DNA of 64,000 nt, taken from NCBI RefSeq assembly GCF_001697225.1, contig NZ_CP014671.1, forward strand, positions 1,240,001-1,304,000, in the 5' to 3' direction. Both the position numbers and the translations under genes were made by a program. The notes below the pieces were generated by a model that saw only the letters and a list, made by a program, of their open reading frames with translations, was not told where the DNA came from and did not search any database. This DNA is from Immundisolibacter cernigliae. GTDB taxonomy: Bacteria; Pseudomonadota; Gammaproteobacteria; Immundisolibacterales; Immundisolibacteraceae. Shown here piece by piece: positions 48,945 through 55,355 of this stretch. Position 1 is the first letter of the stretch. The number at the start of each line of letters is the position of its first letter.

Positions 48945-49903
48945 GAACGCGTCTCCCGGCCGGCTACCTCATGCGTCAGCTGACGGAACACGTCATCCAG
49001 GCGCCCCTGTTCCACGTACAGCTCGTCGGCCTGCCAGCCGGCCTCGCGCAGCCGGGCGGTGACCGGCTCCAGAAGGCTACGGCCGTGGCTGGCCAGCAGG
49101 CGCAGGCGCACCCGCCCGGCGGATTCTTCCAATACCTCGACCCGCTGCACGCCCGGCACGGCGGCCAGTTGCTCGCGCAGGTCGGCCGGACCGCCGGTCA
49201 GCACCAGCACCACGGCATTGTGGAACTGCGAGCGGCTGGCCAGTTCCGCCGGCCGGCCGTCGGCCAGCAGACGCCCGCCGGCGATGATCACGGCGCGGCT
49301 GCAGATGGCCTCCACCTCTTCCAGGATGTGGGTGGAGATGACGATCACCTTGTCGGCGGCGATGTCGCGGATCAGCTCGCGCACTTCGTGCTTTTGATTG
49401 GGGTCCAGGCCGTCGGTGGGTTCGTCCAGGATCAAAACCGGCGGGTCATGCAGGATGGCCTGCGCCAGGCCGACGCGGCGCTTGAAACCCTTGGACAGGG
49501 TGTCGATGGACTGATCCAGCACGCCACGCAGCGCCATGCGATCCACCACCGCGTCGATGCGCTGACGCCGAACCACCGGTTCCATACCGCGCACGCTGGC
49601 CACGAAATCCAGAAACCGCCGCGGCGTCATGTCGCCATACAGCGGCGCGCCCTCGGGCAGGTAGCCAATAGCCGCCTTGATGGCCAGCGGCTGCTGGGCC
49701 AGATCCATGCCGCACACCTCGACCTGGCCGCTCGAGGGCGTCAGATAGCCGGTGATCATCTTCATGGTGGTGGACTTGCCGGCACCGTTTGGCCCCAGAA
49801 ACCCCACCACCTCGCCGCCGCCAACACTGAACGACAAATCGTCCACCGCCCGCAGGGCACCGAAATCCTTGGTCAGATGCCTGACCGCGACTCCTGGCTG
49901 CAT
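48941..49903 (-). CDS. ABC transporter ATP-binding protein (GldA-like)
   Basis: A 320-residue ATPase: Walker A GPNGAGKST, Q-loop GYLPEGAPLY, signature LSKGFKRRVGLAQ and Walker B VLILDEPTDGLDP are all present; the last ~80 residues form the domain usual in drug/Gld-type ABC-2 ATPases. First gene of a four-gene operon running ATPase, permease, GldG-like, DUF4340-type. The start ATG at 49903 follows GGGGGAACATGC-like sequence; its upstream gap holds family 2 repeats. Confidence 0.92.
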   Translation of the reverse strand: MQPGVAVRHLTKDFGALRAVDDLSFSVGGGEVVGFLGPNGAGKSTTMKMITGYLTPSSGQVEVCGMDLAQQPLAIKAAIGYLPEGAPLYGDMTPRRFLDFVASVRGMEPVVRRQRIDAVVDRMALRGVLDQSIDTLSKGFKRRVGLAQAILHDPPVLILDEPTDGLDPNQKHEVRELIRDIAADKVIVISTHILEEVEAICSRAVIIAGGRLLADGRPAELASRSQFHNAVVLVLTGGPADLREQLAAVPGVQRVEVLEESAGRVRLRLLASHGRSLLEPVTARLREAGWQADELYVEQGRLDDVFRQLTHEVAGRETRS

Positions 49904-49992
49904 GTTCCCCCTCGTTTTCCATATCCCTGCCCGCCGCGTCGGCAGGGCAAAAGGCCCGGCATTCTAGCCACAAGCTCGAATCGGCGCCGCGC

Positions 49993-50160
49993 GGGTCCAT
50001 TCGGCCCGAGGGCGGGCCTCCCACAAATGGCCAATCGTGGGAGCGGCGCCCTCGCCGCGAATCTCCAAGGCCGACCCTTCCAGGCCAACCCTTCGGCCCG
50101 ATGCCGGGCCTCCCACAACCACACCCAGCGTGGGAGCGGCGCCCCCGCCGCGAATCTTCC
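49993..50160 (+). repeat. Tandem pair of dispersed palindromic repeats, family 2
   Basis: Two units about 93 bases apart. Each has CATTCGGCCCGA/CCTTCGGCCCGA with GGGCCTCCCAC (50000-50024; 50093-50117) and then GTGGGAGCGGCGCC with CGCCGCGAATCT (50038-50066; 50129-50157). CCTCCCAC and GTGGGAG pair, so each unit forms a long stem. They fill the 312-base gap between divergent gldA-like and Nit-family genes, which contains no other feature I can see. Confidence 0.65.
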
Positions 50161-50215
50161 GGCACCTTTCCCTACCATAAGCGCGATTCGACCACGACAG
50201 GCAGAGGCGAGTTTC

Positions 50216-51037
50216 ATGACCCAGGCATTCACGGCGGCAGTCGTGCAGATGGTGTCCGGCAGCGAGGTGGCGGCCAATCTGGCCAGTGCCGGCCGGCTGA
50301 TTGGGCAGGCCGCGCAGGCGGGCGCCCGCCTGGTGGCGCTGCCGGAGAACTTCGCCCTGCTGGGCCGGCGCGAGCAGGACAAACTGGCCGTGGCCGAGCC
50401 CGACGACGCGGGCCCGATCCAGGATTTCCTGGCCGACAGCGCGCGCCGGCACGGCATTTACCTGGTCGGCGGCACTATCCCGCTGCGCAGCGCCGACCCG
50501 CAGCGCGTGCGCGCCGCCTGCCTGCTGCACGGCCCGGACGGCCGGCGCCTGGCCCGCTACGACAAGATCCACCTGTTCGACGTGGAAGTGGCCGACGGCG
50601 GCGAGCGCTACCGCGAATCGGCCAGCATCGAACCGGGCGACGCGGTGGTGACGGTGGACACCGAACTGGGCTGCATCGGCCTTGCCGTGTGCTACGACCT
50701 GCGTTTCCCGGAGCTGTTCCGGGCGCTGCTGGCCCAGGGCGCGCAAATCCTGGTCCTGCCGTCGGCATTCACCGAAACCACCGGCGCCGCGCACTGGCAT
50801 TTGCTGTGCCGCGCCCGGGCGGTGGAGAACCTTTGCTATCTCTTGGCGCCGGGCCAGGGCGGCCAGCACGACAACGGCCGCCGCACCTACGGCCACAGCC
50901 TGATCGTGGGCCCGTGGGGCGAGGTGCTGGCAGAATACACCGACAACGGCGAGGGCATCGCCTGCGCGCAGATCGACCTGGCAGCCATGGACCACCTTCG
51001 GGCGCGCTTTCCGGCGCTGCAGCATCGGCGGTTGTGA
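50216..51037 (+). CDS. Nit-family carbon-nitrogen hydrolase (deaminated-glutathione amidase-like)
   Basis: A 273-residue nitrilase-superfamily amidase with the Glu-Lys-Cys triad: Glu44 in LPENFALLG, Lys117 in YDKIHLFDV and Cys159 in AVCYDLRFPELFR. YDKIHLFDVEV and the CYDLRFPEL context are those of the Nit1/YbeM branch, whose known role is metabolite repair by hydrolysing deaminated glutathione. ATG at 50216 follows GAGGCGAGTTTC. A longer open frame upstream runs through repeats and is rejected. Not obviously linked to its neighbours. Confidence 0.87.
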   Translation: MTQAFTAAVVQMVSGSEVAANLASAGRLIGQAAQAGARLVALPENFALLGRREQDKLAVAEPDDAGPIQDFLADSARRHGIYLVGGTIPLRSADPQRVRAACLLHGPDGRRLARYDKIHLFDVEVADGGERYRESASIEPGDAVVTVDTELGCIGLAVCYDLRFPELFRALLAQGAQILVLPSAFTETTGAAHWHLLCRARAVENLCYLLAPGQGGQHDNGRRTYGHSLIVGPWGEVLAEYTDNGEGIACAQIDLAAMDHLRARFPALQHRRL

Positions 51038-51040
51038 CAC

Positions 51041-51110
51041 ATAGCTCGGCTGGGAGAGCGTCGCGGACGTAATGCGAAGGTCGGCAGTTCGATTCTCCTC
51101 GTCCCGCACA
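51041..51110 (+). pseudogene. Degenerate tRNA-Thr(CGU)-like sequence
   Basis: TAGCTCGGCTGGGAGAGC matches a tRNA D-arm (GCTC/GAGC stem), TCGCGGACGTAATGCGA forms a five-pair anticodon stem with CGT in the anticodon position, and GGCAGTTCGATTCTCCT resembles a T-arm. Faults: U33 is A, the T-stem has a mismatch, and the 5' acceptor strand (bases before TAGCTC) does not pair with GTCCCGC at the 3' end, which runs ACACCA rather than a clean ACCA. It is therefore read as a decayed tRNA or attachment-site remnant, directly before the polysaccharide region. Confidence 0.5.
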
Positions 51111-51167
51111 CCACCCTTTGCGTGGCCGAATCGCTCGCGTGGATCAATCATCAAGGCACTTTGACCA

Positions 51168-52238
51168 ATGAGTATTCTTGTCACCGGTGGCGCCGGTTTT
51201 ATCGGCGCGAATTTCGTTCTGGACTGGCTGGTCCAATCCGATGAAACGGTCATCAACCTCGACCTGCTCACCTATGCCGGCAATCGTGAGAATCTGTCCT
51301 CGCTGGGCAGCGATGGACGGCATGTCTTTGTGCAAGGCGACATCGGCGATTCCAGCCTGGTGACCCAACTGCTCGCCAAGCATCAACCCCGCGCCATCGT
51401 CAACTTTGCCGCCGAAAGCCATGTGGACCGCTCCATCCACGGCCCGGAAGACTTCGTCCAGACCAACATCGTGGGCACCTTTCGCCTGCTGGAAGCCGCG
51501 CGCGGCTACTGGAACAGCCTGCAAGGCGACGCCAAGCAAGGCTTCCGCCTCCTGCACGTCTCCACCGATGAGGTCTATGGCTCACTCGGCAAGGACGACA
51601 CCGCCTTTACCGAAACACATCGCTACGAACCCAACAGCCCGTATTCGGCGAGCAAGGCCGCCAGCGATCATCTGGTACGCGCTTACCATCACACCTACGG
51701 CTTGCCGGTTCTCACCACCAACTGCTCCAACAACTACGGACCGTACCAATTCCCGGAAAAGCTCATCCCGCTGATGATCGTCAATGCACTCGCGGGCAAG
51801 CCCCTGCCCGTGTATGGCGATGGCCAGCAGATCCGTGACTGGCTCTACGTCAAGGACCATTGCAGCGCGATTCGCCGCGTACTGGAAGCCGGCAAGGTCG
51901 GTGAAACCTACAACATCGGCGGCTGGAACGAAAAACCGAACATCGAGATCGTCCAACTGGTGTGTTCGCTGCTCGACGAATTCCGGCCCCGCGCAGATGG
52001 CCAACGCTATAGCGAGCAAATCACCTACGTCACCGACCGTCCCGGCCATGATCGCCGCTACGCCATCGACGCCAGCAAAATTGCGGTCGAGCTCGGCTGG
52101 AAGCCGGCCGAAACCTTCGATACCGGCATCCGAAAAACCCTTGAGTGGTATCTGGAAAACCAGGACTGGGTCGCCCATGTCCAATCCGGCAGCTACCGTG
52201 ACTGGGTTGAAAAGAACTACGCTGGGCGCGCCGCATGA
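51168..52238 (+). CDS. rfbB: dTDP-glucose 4,6-dehydratase
   Basis: Converts dTDP-glucose to dTDP-4-keto-6-deoxyglucose, second step of dTDP-rhamnose synthesis. The 356-residue short-chain dehydrogenase fold shows TGGAGFIG (NAD binding, 6-13), AAESHVDRSI, the catalytic STDEVYG and YSASKAASDHLVRAY, plus NNYGPYQFPEKLIPL. It overlaps rfbD by four bases (ATGA). The third gene of the usual set, rfbA, is only a stub downstream and rfbC is absent from the window. Confidence 0.96.
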   Translation: MSILVTGGAGFIGANFVLDWLVQSDETVINLDLLTYAGNRENLSSLGSDGRHVFVQGDIGDSSLVTQLLAKHQPRAIVNFAAESHVDRSIHGPEDFVQTNIVGTFRLLEAARGYWNSLQGDAKQGFRLLHVSTDEVYGSLGKDDTAFTETHRYEPNSPYSASKAASDHLVRAYHHTYGLPVLTTNCSNNYGPYQFPEKLIPLMIVNALAGKPLPVYGDGQQIRDWLYVKDHCSAIRRVLEAGKVGETYNIGGWNEKPNIEIVQLVCSLLDEFRPRADGQRYSEQITYVTDRPGHDRRYAIDASKIAVELGWKPAETFDTGIRKTLEWYLENQDWVAHVQSGSYRDWVEKNYAGRAA

Positions 52239-53137
52239 CAATCCTCCTGTTCGGGAAGAACGGGCAGGTCGGCTGGGAGCTTCAACGCAGCCTGGCCCCC
52301 TTGGGTGAAGTGATCGCGCTGGCCTCCGGCAGCCGGGAGCTATGCGGCGATTTCACCAATCTGGAAGGCATCGCCCAGACGGTTCGCGCAGTCGCCCCGG
52401 ACATCATCGTCAATGCCGCTGCGCACACCGCCGTCGACCAGGCCGAGAGCGAGCCCGAGCTGGCCCGCACCCTCAACGCGCTGGCCCCGGGCGTGCTGGC
52501 GCATGAAGCCCTGCGCAGCGGCGCATGGCTGGTGCACTACTCCACCGATTATGTGTTCGATGGCAGCGGCGACAAGCCGTGGTCGGAAACCGACCCTACC
52601 GGCCCGCTCAACGTCTACGGACAAACCAAACTCGAAGGCGAAACAGCCATCCGTTGCAGTGGCTGCAAGCACCTCATCTTCCGCACCAGTTGGGTGTACG
52701 CGGCGCGCGGCGGCAATTTCGCCCAAACCATGCTGCGACTGGCCCGGGAGCGCGACCGCCTCAGCGTCATTCACGACCAGATCGGCGCACCCACCGGAGC
52801 CGACCTGCTGGCGGATGTCACCGCCCACGCCCTGCGCACCGCAAGGCAACGCCCCGAGCTTGGCGGCCTGTATCACCTGGTGGCCAGCGGCGAGACCTCC
52901 TGGTATGACTACGCCCTCTTCGTGATTGACCATGCTCGCCAGGCCGGCGTCCACATCAAGGTCGCACCCGAGTCCATCCACCCCGTTCCCACCAGCGCAT
53001 TTCCCACCGCCGCGAGGCGCCCGCTCAACTCGCGCCTGGAATCCCGCAAACTGCAAACCACATTCGGCCTGCACCTGCCCCACTGGCAAGACGGAATCAC
53101 CCGCATGCTGACCGAAGTACTCGAGAAACGATCATGA
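52235..53137 (+). CDS. rfbD: dTDP-4-dehydrorhamnose reductase
   Basis: A 300-residue NADPH-dependent reductase producing dTDP-rhamnose. Cofactor motif FGKNGQVGWEL at the N-terminus, HYSTDYVFDGSG, catalytic YGQTKLEGE and FRTSWVYAARGGNFAQTML are all visible. It overlaps both rfbB and the rfbA remnant by a few bases, the typical rfbBDA packing. Without rfbC (epimerase) and a complete rfbA nearby, the pathway needs copies elsewhere in the genome to work. Confidence 0.95.
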   Translation: MTILLFGKNGQVGWELQRSLAPLGEVIALASGSRELCGDFTNLEGIAQTVRAVAPDIIVNAAAHTAVDQAESEPELARTLNALAPGVLAHEALRSGAWLVHYSTDYVFDGSGDKPWSETDPTGPLNVYGQTKLEGETAIRCSGCKHLIFRTSWVYAARGGNFAQTMLRLARERDRLSVIHDQIGAPTGADLLADVTAHALRTARQRPELGGLYHLVASGETSWYDYALFVIDHARQAGVHIKVAPESIHPVPTSAFPTAARRPLNSRLESRKLQTTFGLHLPHWQDGITRMLTEVLEKRS

Positions 53138-53208
53138 TGCCGCGCAAAGGCCTCATCCCCGCAGGCGGCTCCCGCACCCGGCTCTATCCCGTAACGCAAG
53201 CGGCCTGA
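53134..53208 (+). pseudogene. rfbA: 5' stub of glucose-1-phosphate thymidylyltransferase
   Basis: ATG at 53134, overlapping the rfbD stop, encodes 24 codons: MMPRKGLIPAGGSRTRLYPV then TQAA and TGA. This matches the start of RfbA (KGIILAGGSGTRLYPVTQAV...), with Gly to Arg in the nucleotide-binding loop (GGSRTR). The rest of the ~290-residue gene is gone; the sequence then switches to the remains of an unrelated gene on the other strand, so a deletion or insertion joint lies at about 53200-53210. Confidence 0.85.
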
Positions 53209-53237
53209 CACCGACGACTGCACCTCGATCAATGCGA

Positions 53238-53396
53238 TCAGGTCCTGCCACGAAACCAGTTGAGGTATTGGGCATTTCCGGACAACTCCATCAACTGACG
53301 GGCAAGCGTCGTTTTCCCCACCTGACGCGGTCCAGTCAGCAGCACCGTCTTGGTGGTCAAATCTTTCAATACCCATTCATCAAGGTAGCGCTTCAT
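53238..53396 (-). pseudogene. 5' stub of an AAA_14/DUF4143-type ATPase
   Basis: Reading down from ATG at 53396, 52 codons encode MKRYLDEWVLKDLTTKTVLL, TGPRQVGKTTLARQLMELSG and NAQYLNWFRGRT before TGA. The Walker A motif TGPRQVGKTT and the NAQYLNW segment are those of ~380-residue AAA_14 ATPases with a DUF4143 domain. After NAQYLNW the frame leaves the family sequence and stops, so only the N-terminus survives. These ATPases are scattered accessory genes often lost or gained. Confidence 0.72.
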
Positions 53397-53612
53397 CGGC
53401 TAAACATACAATGAATGAAATAAAGTCTCAATCAGATACCAATAAGTCAAGTTTAGGCACAGTCTAGGCAGGATAGGCTCTGCCAAATCCACCATCGCCA
53501 ATGCCTTATGAGACCCTACAAAGCCCCCAAATAATTTTCAAGGGGAAGATCAGTATCGAATTATCATTGAATGAACTGATGAGGCTTTTGTGAAATCTAT
53601 TGCATTGACTCA
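53397..53612. other. AT-rich non-coding stretch beside the IS1595-type element
   Basis: No reading frame, repeat or motif stands out in these 216 bases, which are visibly more AT-rich than the surrounding DNA. The last part (53594-53612) includes the original 3' end of the sulfotransferase gene displaced by the insertion: the reverse strand reads GAG TCA ATG CAA TAG when joined across it. Confidence 0.55.
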
Positions 53613-54680
53613 CCTGATTAGCGCCAATCTTCAGCACGGCCGGTAAACCGGCACGTTGCGTAGTGCTGATTCAGGCCAGGGCGGGCAGGCAGCGGCGGTG
53701 ACCAGCAGGCGCGGCACCAGGGCCTTGAGGTTGAAGCGGCGGTTAAAGCGCCAGGCGGCCTCGGCCAGGTAGCGCTCAGCGTACTTGAAGAAGCCAAACG
53801 CATGACAGGTACCGTCCAGGGAGCGCTTGAGGTTGCCCAGCACGACGTTGACCCAGCGGGCGCCGTCGACTTCAGTGCCGGCCTTGCCCGGCGGGGCCTG
53901 AATCACGGTATGGGCATGGCGCTGTGCGACGGCCCGAAACGCCCCCAGCCCATCGCTGTAAACCTCGGCCCCCGGTGCCAGGCGGCGGATTGCCCAGTCG
54001 GCAAGGGCCGTCTTGCTGAAGGCGGACACCGGCTCGATGACCGCCTGGCGCGGATGGCCGGCCTCATCGGTGGCCACGGCGATCAGAAACGGGCGCTTGT
54101 TTTCCGAGCCCCGGCCGGCTTTGCCGCCGGTCCGCTCGCCGCCCAGGTAGGCGTCGTCGACCTGGACGATCCCCTCCAGCTGTCGACCCGCCTCACGGGC
54201 GGTCATGGCCTGCATGAGCTTGTGTTTGATGCGCCAGGCGCTGCGGTAGCACACGCCCAGGTGCCGGCGCAGCTCCAGGGCGGCGATGGCGTTCTTGCTC
54301 TGACTGATCAGGTACAGGGCCAGAAACCACGTGGTCAGCGGCAGCTTGCTGCTGGCGAACACCGTGCCGGCCCGCAGACTGGTCTGGGCACGGCAGGCAC
54401 GGCACTGCCAGTAGGCCTGACCGAAACGCTGGAACCGGTGGGCATTCGCACCCGCGCAGCGCGAGCAGACAAACCCGGCCGGCCAGCGGGCCTGCGCGAG
54501 CGCCTGCTCACAGGCCGCCTCGGTGCCGTAGATGTGCAGGAACTCGGGCAAACTCAAGCCCGGCTGAAATTGAACGCGGTTCATGGGCATCGGCGTGGCC
54601 TTGGTTTGGAACGGGACCACTACCCTACGCCCCCACTGTCCCGGATCCTGAGACGGTGCTGAAGATTGGCGCTAATCAGG
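53613..54680 (-). mobile_element. IS1595-family insertion sequence (1068 bp)
   Basis: The ends are perfect inverted repeats CCTGATTAGCGCCAATCTTC continuing AGCAC (53613-53637 and 54656-54680), flanked by an 8-bp target duplication TTGACTCA (53605-53612 and 54681-54688). Eight-base duplications are the rule for IS1595. It carries one transposase gene and lies at the very end of the sulfotransferase coding sequence, replacing its last codons. Confidence 0.92.
53631..54584 (-). CDS. IS1595-family (ISXO2-like) transposase
   Basis: A transposase of about 317 residues from the ATG at 54584 (MNRVQFQPGL); an in-frame start at 54620 would add 12. An N-terminal zinc ribbon (FVCSRCAGAN with YWQCRACRAQ) precedes the ISXO2-like domain. 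Catalytic acidic residues are in VQVDDAYLGGER and VYSDGLGAF; the third position appears to be Asn/Lys (VVLGNLKRSLDG), as in the DDNK-type members. The stop lies just inside the inverted repeat. It looks intact. Confidence 0.9.
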   Translation of the reverse strand: MNRVQFQPGLSLPEFLHIYGTEAACEQALAQARWPAGFVCSRCAGANAHRFQRFGQAYWQCRACRAQTSLRAGTVFASSKLPLTTWFLALYLISQSKNAIAALELRRHLGVCYRSAWRIKHKLMQAMTAREAGRQLEGIVQVDDAYLGGERTGGKAGRGSENKRPFLIAVATDEAGHPRQAVIEPVSAFSKTALADWAIRRLAPGAEVYSDGLGAFRAVAQRHAHTVIQAPPGKAGTEVDGARWVNVVLGNLKRSLDGTCHAFGFFKYAERYLAEAAWRFNRRFNLKALVPRLLVTAAACPPWPESALRNVPVYRPC

Positions 54681-55353
54681 TTGACTCAAGCTTTTCTTTG
54701 GCAAGGCGGTAGACCTCCACGTCTCGTTCGCAATGCTTGTAGATTTCCTTGCGATCGCTCTCGGTAATCTTCGCGGCAGGCATTTTTTGTGACGATGCTG
54801 GCTTCTCGTTGACCGTCGGGACGCCGTCGAACCAGCCGAGGTATTCCGTGATCTCCGGCTTGTTGAACAACGTACAGAACTTCCTCAGGCTGTACTCGAA
54901 CTGCTCCTGCACGAAGATGAAGTCGTAATCCTTGACGGGACGACCCTCGAGGTAATACCACTGCGCGTTGCCAATGTACTTGAATTTAGAGAACTCGACG
55001 ACGTCGATCTCGCCGTCCATTACCATGCGGTGCTGCTTGATGTTGCGGTCGCCGCTTCTCAGCACATGCAGGTACTGGGAGATCACGCGGTCGGCCGGGT
55101 CGCGCACGGTGGTGATGAAGGGGGAGTCTGCGAACACCTCGGCGTATTTCAGGTAATGGAAATGCCCGTGCAGGTAGCTGAAGTAGGAAAGCACTAAATC
55201 CTTGTGATCCCGCACCTCAGGCAGGCAGGTTCGAACCGCCTCAATGTCGCGCTCGCTACCGTAGTCGTACATGATCCGGCGCAGGGAGGTATCATCGAAG
55301 ATCTTGGCGAGCGCCGTGCCGGCGGTCTTGGGAATATGGATGGAAACGAACAT
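54676..55353 (-). CDS. Sulfotransferase-family protein, 3' end altered by IS insertion
   Basis: A 225-residue protein with the PAPS-binding motifs of sulfotransferases: FVSIHIPKTAGTALAKIF at the start (5'-phosphosulfate loop) and TTVRDPADRVISQYLHVL (3'-phosphate motif). It probably sulfates a carbohydrate in the surface-glycan pathway. The last codons GAG-TCA-ACC-TGA (EST) run into the IS1595-type inverted repeat; before insertion the end would have been ESMQ. The change is minor, so the protein may still work. It starts two bases after the methyltransferase stop. Confidence 0.78.
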   Translation of the reverse strand: MFVSIHIPKTAGTALAKIFDDTSLRRIMYDYGSERDIEAVRTCLPEVRDHKDLVLSYFSYLHGHFHYLKYAEVFADSPFITTVRDPADRVISQYLHVLRSGDRNIKQHRMVMDGEIDVVEFSKFKYIGNAQWYYLEGRPVKDYDFIFVQEQFEYSLRKFCTLFNKPEITEYLGWFDGVPTVNEKPASSQKMPAAKITESDRKEIYKHCERDVEVYRLAKEKLEST

Positions 55354-55355
55354 CT

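Noticed and set aside
48971-50215. Long plus-strand frame joined upstream of the Nit-family hydrolase
   Set aside because: It is antisense to the ABC ATPase and crosses repeat DNA; the hydrolase begins at its own ATG at 50216 with the family's usual N-terminus.
51041-51110. A functional tRNA-Thr gene
   Set aside because: The acceptor stem does not pair, U33 is missing and the 3' end is irregular; called a degenerate remnant instead.
53397-53612. A promoter or origin-like signal in the AT-rich stretch
   Set aside because: No consensus promoter, iteron or DnaA-box-like cluster could be identified by eye.
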